Positions 8,949 through 17,986 are shown, counted from the stretch's first letter. The stretch: 64,000 nucleotides of DNA from Streptomyces sp. NRRL F-2664 (GCF_000719345.1 NZ_JOFX01000011.1:62001-126000), one strand, 5' to 3'. Notes: generated by a model not told the origin, from the sequence alone. Made by a program: numbers and translations.

Positions 8949-9860
8949 ATGACACACCCCAGGCCCGCCGGACGCGGCCGGATGAAGCTCGCGGCCCGGT
9001 GCCGGGTGGCCACCGAGGCCCCCGCCTTCGGACTGACGGTCTTCTGCGTGATCCTGCTCAACGCCGCGCTGATGGGCGTCGAGACGTACAGCGGCCTCGC
9101 CGCCGACCACCGACTGCTGCTGCACACCGCCGAACAGTGTTTCCTGGGTCTGTTCAGCCTGGAGATGCTGCTGCGCATCGGCGCCTACGCGGACCGGCCG
9201 AAAGCATTCTTCCGCGACCCGTGGAACCTCTTCGACCTCGCGGTCGTCGTCTGCGCCTTCGTCCCGTTCGTCCGGGAGAACACCACCCTGCTGCGGCTGC
9301 TGCGACTGGCCCGGGTGCTGCGCACGGCCCGTTTCCTGCCGCACCTGCGCATCCTGCTGATCGCGGTCGGCCGCAGCCTGCCCGGTACCGCGAGCTTCCT
9401 GTTCGTCGGCGGACTGGTGCTGTACGTGTACGCGATGGTCGGCTGGGTCTGCTTCGCCGAATCCGACCCGGGGCACTACGGGTCCGTGGGCCGCGCGATG
9501 CTCACGCTGTTCCTGCTGACCACGCTGGACGGGCTGACCGACGCCGTCCGCGCAGGCCTGCAGATCTCCCGCCTCAGCATCGTCTACTACGCCTCCTACG
9601 CGCTGCTCGCCTCCTTCGTGCTGGTCAACGTCCTGATCGGGGTGGTGCTCAACTCCCTGGACGAGGCACGCGAGATCGAGGACGCGGCCCACCGCGCCCG
9701 CAAGCAGCCGGGCCCGCCGCCACCGGCCGCGGTCCCCGGCGCCGACGTCCGCGACCGCATCGCCACGGCCCGGCGCGCCCTGGACGAACTGGAGGCGAGC
9801 CTGCCCGCCCCCGACCCACGCCCCGCCCGCCACCTGGAGACCACCCCGGCGGGCTCCTGA
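8949..9860 (+). CDS. Six-transmembrane voltage-gated ion channel subunit
   Basis: A 303-residue member of the ion transport (voltage-gated cation channel) family, similar in size to NaChBac-type single-domain channels. S1 lies near 26-45, S2 near 62-80 (FLGLFSLEMLLRIGAY), S3 near 93-108, and S4 has five arginines at every third position (R116, R119, R122, R125, R128). S5 covers about 147-170, the pore loop TLFLLTTLDGLTDAV 186-200, and S6 about 212-237 (VLVNVLIGVVLNSL). The filter has Asp194-Gly195 where bacterial sodium channels have Glu-Ser-Trp, so ion selectivity is not predictable by simple homology. The C-terminal tail (238-303) is charged and could form a tetramerising coiled coil. RBS AGGAG lies 6 bases before ATG 8949. 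Not obviously connected to the neighbouring polyketide genes. Confidence 0.88.
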   Translation: MTHPRPAGRGRMKLAARCRVATEAPAFGLTVFCVILLNAALMGVETYSGLAADHRLLLHTAEQCFLGLFSLEMLLRIGAYADRPKAFFRDPWNLFDLAVVVCAFVPFVRENTTLLRLLRLARVLRTARFLPHLRILLIAVGRSLPGTASFLFVGGLVLYVYAMVGWVCFAESDPGHYGSVGRAMLTLFLLTTLDGLTDAVRAGLQISRLSIVYYASYALLASFVLVNVLIGVVLNSLDEAREIEDAAHRARKQPGPPPPAAVPGADVRDRIATARRALDELEASLPAPDPRPARHLETTPAGS

Positions 9861-9878
9861 CCGGCCGCTCGCTCCCGG

Positions 9879-12800
9879 TCACTGCGCTCCGGCGACCAGC
9901 AGGTGGATGTCCCAGCTGTCGTCCGGACGCCGGTGGACACCCCATCGGCCGGGCCGGTCCTGCAGGGCGAACTCCGGCGCCTCCCGCAGGCGCAGCTGCT
10001 CCAGCCGGACCCGGCCCCGGAACACGGCTCCGCCGAAGTCGACCGGTCCTTCGAACACGGCTCCGGTGGCCACCAGGCCCAGCTCCCAGGTCGTGGCGGC
10101 GAAGGAGACCGGGCCGGCGAAGGACGCTCTGCTCAGCCCGGTCAGGCCCCCGAACACGGCGCGCGAGAAGTCCGCATGCGCGGCCACCCGCATCCCGTTC
10201 AGGTCGGCCGAGGTTTCCAGCACCGACCGGGCGAAGGACACCTCGTCCAGGAAGACGCTGTCCGAGAAGCCGGCCAGGCCGTGGAAGTGCGTACGGCGGA
10301 AGCTGCTCGCCCGGTGGAAGCGGCTGTGGTCGAAGTCGCCCACCCCCAGGAACACCGCCCCGTCGAAGGACACCGGTCCGGCGAAGGTGGACGTGCCCAG
10401 CCTGGCCTGCCCGGCGAAGACGGCCCGGGCGAAGGAGGCCCGGGCGAGGAACTCGATGCCGCCCTCGTTCCAGTCGTCCACGAAAGTCGCGTGGTCGAAG
10501 TCCGCCTCGCCGAGCCTGACGGGCTGCGAGCGCGGGCCGCGCAGGGCCGCCAGGAGCCGCTGGAGCAGCCCCTCCTCGAAGGTGGTGCCCCGGAAGTCCA
10601 CCGGGGACCCGGGCCCGAGGGTCCCCAGGTACGCGTGCTCCCCGTCGGGCCCGAGATGGGCCAGGCACACGTCGTGGCCGGGCAGCCGTCGTCCCCTGCA
10701 CGGGGTGCCGGGCTCCCGCGCGGAACGACGGCCGCACGTGGGCCAGTCGACGCCCGCGTCCTGCGACCCGGCCGCCTCGGCCAGGGCCGCGCCGAGTCCT
10801 TCGGGGTCGGTGCTCACCCAGCCTTCCCCCTCCCCGCCGAGGGGTACGAGCGCGCGCGTGGCCGTGGGGCCGACCTTCTCGCCGAGCGCCTCGTACACGC
10901 GCTGCGACAGGGCGACGGCGAGGGCGCCCGGGGCGGGCAGGTGCCGGTCCGCCAGTGCGGGATGCCGGACGATCCGGACGGCCTCCGACGCGGCCTGCCC
11001 GGTGATGCGGCTCCCCGCGGACAGCGTTTCCCCGGGCCCCTCGGCCAGGGCTGCGTCCCAGGGGACCGGCCTGCCGCCCGCCGTCCGTTCCGCGGACCGC
11101 AGGATGCTCCGCGGCAGCGCGGTCAGCAACCGGCCCGCCTGGCCTAGGGCGTCCGGCGCCTCCAGCAGCACGAGCAGGGGCGCACCCCGCTCGACGACGG
11201 CCAGCCGCCCGGTGACACCGGTGTCCTGCATGAGCCGCTCCAGCAGGTCCGCCACCTCCGCCTCGGGCCGGCTGCCGTCCCTGGCACGGACCGCCAGCCA
11301 TAGTGCGGGGGCGCCGTCCCCCTGCTCCGGGGGGCCGGTCCGCGTGTGGTCGGCCACGGCCGCGCGGAAGCCCGGCTGGTGCAGCAGTGCCTCGCCCGAC
11401 AGGAAGACCATGCGGTCCGGCCAGACGCCGTGGACGACGCCGACCAGCGCGCCGTCGCGGGAGACCGGGCCGCCGCGGTAGTGGGTCCAGACCTCCGGTT
11501 CGGCGGAGAGCCGGACCAGCTCCCCGTTGCGGGCGCCCTCGTAGGGGACCACTTCCCCCGTCAGCGCGACGGCGTCGCCCTGGTCGGTGCGGCCGTCGAT
11601 CCTGACGCGGCCCTGCGGCACCTCCGCCGGCCACCACGGCAGGGGGTCGAGCCGGGATGCCGGGCCGGTGAGGTCCTCGTCGGCGAGGAGCAGGAACACG
11701 CGGGGCAGCGCGTCGTCCCACCACACCGCACGGCAGGAGACCTCGCGTTCACCGGCCCGTACCCAGCCGATCGCCCCGGGCGCCGCGTCCCCGACCGTGA
11801 GGACGAGCCGGGGCGTCAGCAGGGTGCCGACCTCCAGCGGCTCCGGCAGCCCGTGGTACCGCACCCGGACGACCCGGTCCGCCAGGCCGGGGTCCTGCGG
11901 CGGCTGCGTCGCGAACGGCAGGGCCCCCTCCGCCACCCGGCGGCGCCCCTCCCGCCCGTCGGTGACCCGGGTCGCGGAGAAGTCCGGCCCGGTCCCGCGG
12001 TTGCGGGACATGTACTCCCACACGCGGCGGCGGACCAGTTCCCGTACGGCGGCCACCTCCCCGCGCAGCTGCGAGCCCAGCAGCGCCTCCCGTACGCCCG
12101 GCAGGAACTCGAACTCCACCTCTTCGGCACTGCGTTCGTGGTCCCAGGGGGCGAACAGCCCGCCCAGGGCCACCTCGGCGAGGTGGCCGTGCTCGGAGTC
12201 CCGCAGCAGGGAGCGCCGGACGAGGTTCATGACCGGCAGGGTCAGCGGTACGGCGGCCAGGTGGGCGGCGAGCTGCTGGGCGGTCGGGGAGGCGCCCGCC
12301 CGGAAGCGCTCCACCACCTCCAGCGCGCTGCGGACCCCGCCGGCCGGGGCTTCGCGGGGGCCGCCGCTCCCCGGCTCGGCGTCGAGCCGCAGGCAGGCGA
12401 GGCGCCGCCAGCGGCCGTCCCCGGAAACCACCCGGACCAGCCGGGCCAGGCTGCCGGGCGCGACCCCGACGACGGGGACGACGTCGACCGGGCGCGCGCG
12501 GCCGGTGCGGGGGCGGGAGCGGCGGGCGGTCGCCGCACGCTGCCAGGAGCGGGTGGCGGCCGCCGGCCGGTCGGCCCGGACGGCGAAGGGCACGGGCCGG
12601 ACGGCGCCGCGCGTCCAGAGCCGCTCGGGCAGGACGTTGAGCACGGCCACCGCGTTGTGCGTGCACCAGTGCCGGAGCACGCCCTGCACGGAGGCCTCGC
12701 GCCAGCCGCCCGCCACGGTGTCGGAGAGGACCAGGATCAGTCTGCGGCCCGCGGGGTCGGCGAGTTCCAGCGGGTGGCGGGGCGGGCCGGACCGGCCGCG

Positions 12801-13457
12801 GGTGAGCATCGGGACGGCGCCTGGGCCGGTGCCGGTCAGCTGCCAGGTGCGTACGTCGCGGAAGACTCCGCTGCGGGTCAGCACACGGCGCAGTTCGTCC
12901 ACGAGGTCCGCCCAGAGCAGCATCGAGTGGTGCGTGTCGACGACCAGCGCAAGGTCCAGCCAGCGGCTCTCGGCCGGCCGCAGGACGGGGGTCGGGACCA
13001 TGCGCTCGATGCTGCGCTCGACGGTCAGCTGCTCGTCCAGTTCCTCCCCGGGGCCGCCGATGGAGCGCCGCCCGACGGGCCGCAGGGCGCGCATCAGGGC
13101 CAGCGGGTCGTCGAGGGAGGCGGCCCGGGGCAGCCGCACGGGTGTGCCCCGGCGGCCGACGCCGTCGTCGGCGGGCTTCCCGGCCGGGTGGGGCAGGGAG
13201 GCGGGGAAGAGCTTCACGGCCGGCCGGCCGTCGGCCGGTCCCCCGGCCGCCGCCGGCTCCTCGGACGCCGCCGCCTCGGCCGCCGGCGGGGGCTCGGGTT
13301 CGACGTCGTCGGGCGCCACCGGGGGCGGGCGGGGCCCCGCCGGGTCCACGCGGGCGGCCAGCCACAGGATGTCGGCGACCTCCTCGGCCCCGATGCCGGG
13401 ACGCGGGCCCGCCACGCCGGCGCCGTCGGCGAGGGCGGCGAGCAGGTCCTCGATCAC
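9879..13457 (-). CDS. SAV_2336-like multidomain conflict-system protein with pentapeptide repeats
   Basis: A 1192-residue protein, last gene of a four-gene operon. Seen in order: a short N-terminal helical domain (1-45), an Ala/Pro-rich linker, a vWA-like Rossmann region (about 165-290) with a metal-site-like DTHHS (174-178), a helical/winged-helix region, and a trypsin-like fold (about 600-790) with VLTVGDA in place of the catalytic VLTAAHC and YRGGP in place of GDSGGP. Then comes a region resembling a degenerate nucleotide cyclase (about 800-960), and about 150 residues of pentapeptide repeats (ADFDH, ASFAR, AVFAG and similar) near the C-terminus. GTG 13457 overlaps the AAA gene stop by four bases. 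The domain calls past the vWA are inferences from pattern. A sensor or scaffold role is expected from family descriptions of MoxR-vWA-VMAP systems. Confidence 0.8.
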   Translation of the reverse strand: MIEDLLAALADGAGVAGPRPGIGAEEVADILWLAARVDPAGPRPPPVAPDDVEPEPPPAAEAAASEEPAAAGGPADGRPAVKLFPASLPHPAGKPADDGVGRRGTPVRLPRAASLDDPLALMRALRPVGRRSIGGPGEELDEQLTVERSIERMVPTPVLRPAESRWLDLALVVDTHHSMLLWADLVDELRRVLTRSGVFRDVRTWQLTGTGPGAVPMLTRGRSGPPRHPLELADPAGRRLILVLSDTVAGGWREASVQGVLRHWCTHNAVAVLNVLPERLWTRGAVRPVPFAVRADRPAAATRSWQRAATARRSRPRTGRARPVDVVPVVGVAPGSLARLVRVVSGDGRWRRLACLRLDAEPGSGGPREAPAGGVRSALEVVERFRAGASPTAQQLAAHLAAVPLTLPVMNLVRRSLLRDSEHGHLAEVALGGLFAPWDHERSAEEVEFEFLPGVREALLGSQLRGEVAAVRELVRRRVWEYMSRNRGTGPDFSATRVTDGREGRRRVAEGALPFATQPPQDPGLADRVVRVRYHGLPEPLEVGTLLTPRLVLTVGDAAPGAIGWVRAGEREVSCRAVWWDDALPRVFLLLADEDLTGPASRLDPLPWWPAEVPQGRVRIDGRTDQGDAVALTGEVVPYEGARNGELVRLSAEPEVWTHYRGGPVSRDGALVGVVHGVWPDRMVFLSGEALLHQPGFRAAVADHTRTGPPEQGDGAPALWLAVRARDGSRPEAEVADLLERLMQDTGVTGRLAVVERGAPLLVLLEAPDALGQAGRLLTALPRSILRSAERTAGGRPVPWDAALAEGPGETLSAGSRITGQAASEAVRIVRHPALADRHLPAPGALAVALSQRVYEALGEKVGPTATRALVPLGGEGEGWVSTDPEGLGAALAEAAGSQDAGVDWPTCGRRSAREPGTPCRGRRLPGHDVCLAHLGPDGEHAYLGTLGPGSPVDFRGTTFEEGLLQRLLAALRGPRSQPVRLGEADFDHATFVDDWNEGGIEFLARASFARAVFAGQARLGTSTFAGPVSFDGAVFLGVGDFDHSRFHRASSFRRTHFHGLAGFSDSVFLDEVSFARSVLETSADLNGMRVAAHADFSRAVFGGLTGLSRASFAGPVSFAATTWELGLVATGAVFEGPVDFGGAVFRGRVRLEQLRLREAPEFALQDRPGRWGVHRRPDDSWDIHLLVAGAQ

Positions 13458-14599
13458 GCCGTGGGCCCGGTCAGGTGCTGCATGACGGTCTTGAGGAAGC
13501 GGTCCCGGTCGCCGGGGGCGGACCAGGCCCCGGCCAGGCGGAGCTGGATGGCGTTGAGGAGCTGGTCGGTGGCGAGGTCGCCGTCCCCCGAGCGGTCGAT
13601 GAAGTCCTGGACGAGTTCCTGGTACTCGTCGTCCGCCCCCACGTCGACCCCGAGCCGGCGGCGGACGATGCGGGCCAGCTTCTCCGGGCCTGGGGGCTCC
13701 AGGTGCAGGCGGACGCAGCGGCGCAGGAAGGCGGGAGGGAAGTCGCGTTCGCCGTTGCTGGTGAGGACGACGACGGGGAAGTACCGGCACTGCACGCGTC
13801 CCTGCGACACGCGCACGGAGGCGTCGGGGTCGTCGTCGGTGCCGATGGCGACGGTGGGGTCCTCCTTGGCGAGGCGGGCGAGCTCGGGGATGGCGAAGCC
13901 GCCGTCCTCGAAGACGGTGAGGAGGTCGCCGGGGAGGTCGATGTCGCTCTTGTCGATCTCGTCGACGAGCAGGACCCGGGGCCGGTCCTGCGGCAGCAGG
14001 GCGGTGCCGAGCGGCCCGAGGCGCAGGTAGCGGGAGATCGACGGCGCGCGGGCCGGCTCGGTCCCCGGCGCGGGGACGGTCGCCCGGGCGGGGGCCGCGT
14101 CCCCGGCGGGGCCCGCCCCGTGCCGGGTCACGTCCGCAGCGGCGTTGCCCACCGGGGTGGACGGCAGGCGCAGTTGCTCCAGTCCGGCCTCCTGGAGGCG
14201 GCCGATGGCGTCGTACAGGTACAGCCCGTCGCGCAGCACCGTCCGGCTCGTGATCGGCCAGTGCAGTACGGGGCCCAGGCCGAGGTCCGAGGCGATGCTG
14301 TAGGCCAGGGTGGACTTCCCCACACCCGGCTTCCCGGTGATCAGCAGCGGCCTGCGCAGGTGCAGGGCGGTGTTGACGACGTCCTTCTCCTGCTCGTCGG
14401 GGACGTAGCCCTCGCCGCGCAGGCGGGTGCGCTCCCAGGCGGGTCCCTCGCAGCCGGGGGGCGCGTACCCCGGGTCGGGGGTGCCGGTGAAGTCCCGCCA
14501 GGGCGGCGGGGGTCCGGTCTCCAGGCGGGCGCGCCGGTCCGTGCCCTCACCGGTCCCGTGGTACAGCCACCAGTCCTTCACCACTGCCTCTGCCTCCAT
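13454..14599 (-). CDS. MoxR-type AAA ATPase of the conflict operon
   Basis: A 381-residue AAA+ ATPase. Walker A GKPGVGKS is at 89-96, Walker B LLVDEID at 210-216, sensor-1 VVVLTSNGERDFP near 290 and an arginine-finger-type RRCVRLHL just after. The lid domain ends in a helical C-terminus. MoxR-family ATPases act as chaperone-like remodelers for vWA partner proteins. It lies 30 bp after the caspase-VMAP gene and overlaps the SAV_2336-like gene, so all three are cotranscribed. The start may be the GTG at 14584, which has GGAGG about 8 bases upstream; the ATG at 14599 is kept as the longest form. An Ala/Pro-rich insertion (about 155-185) interrupts the core between the Walker motifs. Confidence 0.88.
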   Translation of the reverse strand: MEAEAVVKDWWLYHGTGEGTDRRARLETGPPPPWRDFTGTPDPGYAPPGCEGPAWERTRLRGEGYVPDEQEKDVVNTALHLRRPLLITGKPGVGKSTLAYSIASDLGLGPVLHWPITSRTVLRDGLYLYDAIGRLQEAGLEQLRLPSTPVGNAAADVTRHGAGPAGDAAPARATVPAPGTEPARAPSISRYLRLGPLGTALLPQDRPRVLLVDEIDKSDIDLPGDLLTVFEDGGFAIPELARLAKEDPTVAIGTDDDPDASVRVSQGRVQCRYFPVVVLTSNGERDFPPAFLRRCVRLHLEPPGPEKLARIVRRRLGVDVGADDEYQELVQDFIDRSGDGDLATDQLLNAIQLRLAGAWSAPGDRDRFLKTVMQHLTGPTA

Positions 14600-14629
14600 C
14601 GTCGTGTCGCCGTCTGTCAGTGGTCGGGG

Positions 14630-16705
14630 TCAGGCCAGGGACCGGGAGCCCGGTATGTCGTCGGGATCGTCCCACAGGATCACCAACTGGTCTTCCCTCG
14701 GGGGACGTTGGGCCGCATCCGGGCCGGCGCGCGCAGCTGCCGCGGCCGCGCCGGCGGCCGCCCGGCGCACTTCCCGCACGCGCGCGGGCAGGGCGAGCAC
14801 GTCGAGTGCGCCGGGGTCCGGCCGGCCGTCGGGCCCGGCCGGTGCGAGCAGGTCCAGGAGCGGGCGCGCCGGCGCTCCACCGCCGCGCCGCCACACGGCG
14901 ACGGGGACACCGCCTTCCAGTACCGCCTCCAGCAGGCCTGCGTGCGGGGCGGAGGTGGTGTGCGCGACGACGCACGCGGGCGCCGGCCGCTCGGCCAGCT
15001 CCATGCCGAGCACGTCCGTCACCTCGGCCTCCTCCACCACCCGCACGGCCTCGGGGTGGCGGCCGCCCCGCGTGCACAGCCAGCGCCAGCTGGTGTGCCA
15101 CTCCGGACGGGTGTCCGTGCGCTCCTGCGGGCAGCGCACCACGACCTGGTGGAGCAGGCCGAGGGCGCGGGTCCGGCCGGCCGGGCCGCGGGGCACCGGC
15201 CACTGGTCGAAGTCGGCGTCGAGCAGTTCGTACGGCACGTGGAACTCGACGCGGTCGACGCCGCCCGCGGCGGGCGGCCCCGCTCCTGCGGCGTCCGCGG
15301 ACGCCGCGCCGACGAGAGCGAGCTGCCGTACGAGCTCCTCCCGCACGGTGTCCAGCCGTACGGGCGCGCCCCGCGACTCCCAGATGTGCTCGGTGCGTTC
15401 GCCGCGCAGCCACATGCGGGCGCGCAGGCCCGGTCCGCCGTCCGGCGGCGGCTCCAGCGCGACGTGCACGACGGTCGTACGGGCCGGGGGCGGCGGCGGG
15501 GGCAGCGCCGGCAGGGCGAGCCGTTCGCGGGTGGTGTCCACCCAGTCCTTCAGCCGGGCCGCCCACTGCGCGTCGCCCGCCGTGGCGGACCGGTCGGCGA
15601 GGAACCGTACGAAGGGCACGGCCAGCGGCATCCCGCCGCGTCCGCCCTGGCGTTCGTCCAGGTCCTGGACCACATCCAGGAGGCCGTCCCCGGGCAGGCC
15701 GCCGCCGACGGGGGTGGTGCAGCCGGCCGTCCGGAACGCCCAGGCGTAGGCCTCGTAGGCGCAGCGCGGCAGGGCGCGGCCTTCGAAGAGCACACCGAGG
15801 CCGTCCCACGCCTGCTGGTCGAGGCGGGCCGCGCGGGGCAGCGCGATCGCGGTCGGGTCGTCGTCGAGGAAGGAGCAGGCGTCCCAGTCGCGGTCCACGA
15901 GGAACTGCGGGAGCTGCCAGCCCTCGCCGCGTTCGCGCAGTTCCCGGAAGGTGCGGTGGATGCTGCGGGCGGCGGTGGGCAGCCCGGTGACGCTCTCGCG
16001 GACGGAACGTCCGCCGAGTTCCGTGAGGAGGGCTTCGGTGAAGCGGCCGGCGCCGCGCTCTGCGTCGTTCTGCGCGGCCTCGCCCTCGCGGGAGGCGTAG
16101 AGCCGGAACTGCCGGCGCCCCGGCACCGAGCTGCCGCCGCCGTAGTCGGTGCTGCCGAAGTTCCAGCGGGCGTCGCGGGGCGCGTCGACGCGGCAGGAGT
16201 CCACGAGTGCGGCCTGGAGGGGGAACCTGCGGTGCTTGACGAGGTCGGTGCGCCACCAGCGCAGTGCCGAGTCGAGGTTGAGGTGCCGGATCTGGCTGGG
16301 GCGGGCGTCGGCGCACGGCAGCATGAGCTCCTGGCGGGGCCCGAGGTAGCCGTGTCCGGCCCAGAAGATCCACAGCAGGTCCCCGTCGCACTGCGGGAGT
16401 TCGTCGAGCAGCGCCGCCTTGACGTTCTCCTCGGTCGCCGGGCGGCAGGCGGCGCGCAGGGCGGCCATGGCCGGGGAGTCCGGCCAGTCGAGGGCTTCGG
16501 CTGCGTCGAGCGGCGACAGCAGGAGCCTGAGGTTGCCTGGCGGGACCTGGGCCGGTCCGGTCAGCCAGTGCGCGAAGCGCAGGGCGTCGCGGGCCGGGCC
16601 GCGCAGGTTCCAGCGGTGGCTGACGTCGTAGCGCTCGACGCCGGCGACGAGCGCGAAGGTGCGCTGCGGGCCGAGGGCCGGGGGCAGGAAGTCGGCGGGG
16701 ATCAC
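14630..16705 (-). CDS. Caspase-like peptidase fused to VMAP-C domain
   Basis: A 691-residue protein. The N-terminal half is a C14 caspase/metacaspase-like domain: the fold starts TFALVAGVERY, the catalytic His118 is in WIFWAGHGYL and the catalytic Cys171 in ALVDSCRVD. Both dyad residues are therefore kept. The C-terminal half (from about 405) is the beta-strand-rich VMAP-C module, with RVEFHVPYELLDADFDQWP at 485-503 as the clearest block. VMAP proteins are the adaptor/effector component of MoxR-vWA ternary systems predicted to act in self/non-self conflict or cell death. GTG 16705 overlaps the hydrolase stop by four bases. The caspase would be the executing activity; substrates are unknown. 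Confidence 0.88.
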   Translation of the reverse strand: MIPADFLPPALGPQRTFALVAGVERYDVSHRWNLRGPARDALRFAHWLTGPAQVPPGNLRLLLSPLDAAEALDWPDSPAMAALRAACRPATEENVKAALLDELPQCDGDLLWIFWAGHGYLGPRQELMLPCADARPSQIRHLNLDSALRWWRTDLVKHRRFPLQAALVDSCRVDAPRDARWNFGSTDYGGGSSVPGRRQFRLYASREGEAAQNDAERGAGRFTEALLTELGGRSVRESVTGLPTAARSIHRTFRELRERGEGWQLPQFLVDRDWDACSFLDDDPTAIALPRAARLDQQAWDGLGVLFEGRALPRCAYEAYAWAFRTAGCTTPVGGGLPGDGLLDVVQDLDERQGGRGGMPLAVPFVRFLADRSATAGDAQWAARLKDWVDTTRERLALPALPPPPPPARTTVVHVALEPPPDGGPGLRARMWLRGERTEHIWESRGAPVRLDTVREELVRQLALVGAASADAAGAGPPAAGGVDRVEFHVPYELLDADFDQWPVPRGPAGRTRALGLLHQVVVRCPQERTDTRPEWHTSWRWLCTRGGRHPEAVRVVEEAEVTDVLGMELAERPAPACVVAHTTSAPHAGLLEAVLEGGVPVAVWRRGGGAPARPLLDLLAPAGPDGRPDPGALDVLALPARVREVRRAAAGAAAAAARAGPDAAQRPPREDQLVILWDDPDDIPGSRSLA

Positions 16706-17970
16706 CCGATCCCCGCTTCGGCCACCGCCTGTTCGATCCGCTCGTAGAGGGCGTCCTGTTTCCAGTAGGCGCTGTGGCAGGCGGGGAACGGCTGGCGGCT
16801 GCCGATCTCGTGGTCGGTGATGCGGGGGTCGCCGGGGAAGACGGGCTCGGCGAGGTAGGACAACACGTCCTGGCGGTCGTAGACGTTGAGCCAGCGCGGG
16901 AAGCCGTACGGGAGCTTCCCGCCGGGTTCGAGCGCGGTCAGGGCGCCGAGTTCGTGGAGGAAGGCGGCCTGGGAGCCGACCGTGACGAGCAGGTGCGCGC
17001 CGGGGACGGCCTCGCCGCGGGCGGCGGCGAGGGCCAGGAGGTCCACGAGGGCGATGCCGCCGAGGCTGTGGCCGATGAGTACGGTCGGTGCCGGGTCGGC
17101 GGTGATCCGCGCGTGCAGGAAGTCCCGCAGGTCACGGCCGCGGGCCTGGTAGCGCAGGATGTCGCCGAGGGCCGGGGTGGCGCCGGCGGTGAGGGAGCCG
17201 CGCCAGGCGTTGAGCAGGGGCTGGGTGGTGACCCGCAGGGCGAGCCGGCCGAGGACGGCGGCGGCGCGGGCGCCGGGCACGCGGGCGTCGCCGCCGAGGC
17301 GGGTGGTGAGCAGTTCGACGAGCCGGTCCCGTTCGGCGCCGGTGCAGTCGGCGTCGGCTCCGGCGGTGGCGAGCGCGCCGGCGGCCACGGCCCGGGCGAG
17401 GGCGGTGGCCAGCTCCCGTGCCTGCGGTTCGCCGGTGGCGCGGTCCGCGGCCCGGGCCGCCTCGGTGGAGTCGGCGGCGGCGGCCAGCGCCGCGGGGAAG
17501 GCCGCGGCGAGGCCTGTGCCGTGCAGGAGGGCGCCGAGTTCGCCGCCCGGGTGGGGCGGCGCGGGCGGTAAGGCGGCCAGCAGGGCGAGCACGCGGGTCC
17601 CGGCGGGCGCGACGCCGGGCATCGCGAAGGCGTCGTCGTCCCCGTCCCCGGGGCCGCCCGGGTCGCGGGCGTCGTCCGCCCAGCCGGCCTCGGCGAGGAC
17701 CCGCAGTTCACAGAGCGGGTCGGCGAGCAGCAGCGCCCATTCGGCCGTCTCCGCGTCGGCGGAGTCCGGTAATGCGGATCCGGCGGCGGGCCGCAGACCG
17801 GGCACGGAGCGGCCGCCGGCGCCGAGCGTCGCGCCGAAGCGGTCGCCCCAGTAGCAGGAGTCGACGGCTGCGTCACGGAATCTGGCCGTCAGCCGGTCGC
17901 GCACCAGCGCGAAGAGCCGGTCGTGCCGTTCACGCCGTACGCCCGTGCCGTGGACAAAGAGAAAACGCAT
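16702..17970 (-). CDS. Alpha/beta hydrolase (lipase/esterase-like), first gene of conflict operon
   Basis: A 422-residue alpha/beta hydrolase: FLFVHGTGV near the N-terminus supplies the oxyanion-side loop, the nucleophile elbow is GHSLGG with Ser302, and His and Asp candidates follow in LNVYDRQDVLSY and FPACHSAYWKQDALYERI. The region 60-290 is an Ala-rich helical cap. Two leucines are encoded by TTA (Leu67, bases 17770-17772, and Leu134, bases 17569-17571), which in Streptomyces makes translation depend on the bldA tRNA. The stop overlaps the caspase gene by four bases, so poor translation here could also reduce the downstream genes. A 29-bp perfect hairpin lies just upstream. Role in the system is inferred; it could be a second effector attacking lipids. 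Confidence 0.85.
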   Translation of the reverse strand: MRFLFVHGTGVRRERHDRLFALVRDRLTARFRDAAVDSCYWGDRFGATLGAGGRSVPGLRPAAGSALPDSADAETAEWALLLADPLCELRVLAEAGWADDARDPGGPGDGDDDAFAMPGVAPAGTRVLALLAALPPAPPHPGGELGALLHGTGLAAAFPAALAAAADSTEAARAADRATGEPQARELATALARAVAAGALATAGADADCTGAERDRLVELLTTRLGGDARVPGARAAAVLGRLALRVTTQPLLNAWRGSLTAGATPALGDILRYQARGRDLRDFLHARITADPAPTVLIGHSLGGIALVDLLALAAARGEAVPGAHLLVTVGSQAAFLHELGALTALEPGGKLPYGFPRWLNVYDRQDVLSYLAEPVFPGDPRITDHEIGSRQPFPACHSAYWKQDALYERIEQAVAEAGIG

Positions 17971-17986
17971 GGCCGCCCCGCCCCCC

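Noticed and set aside
6123..9833. A 1236-codon minus-strand frame opposite accB, the thioesterase and the channel
   Set aside because: It crosses several plus-strand genes with strong motifs and translates to His/Gln/Gly-rich nonsense typical of high-GC antisense frames.
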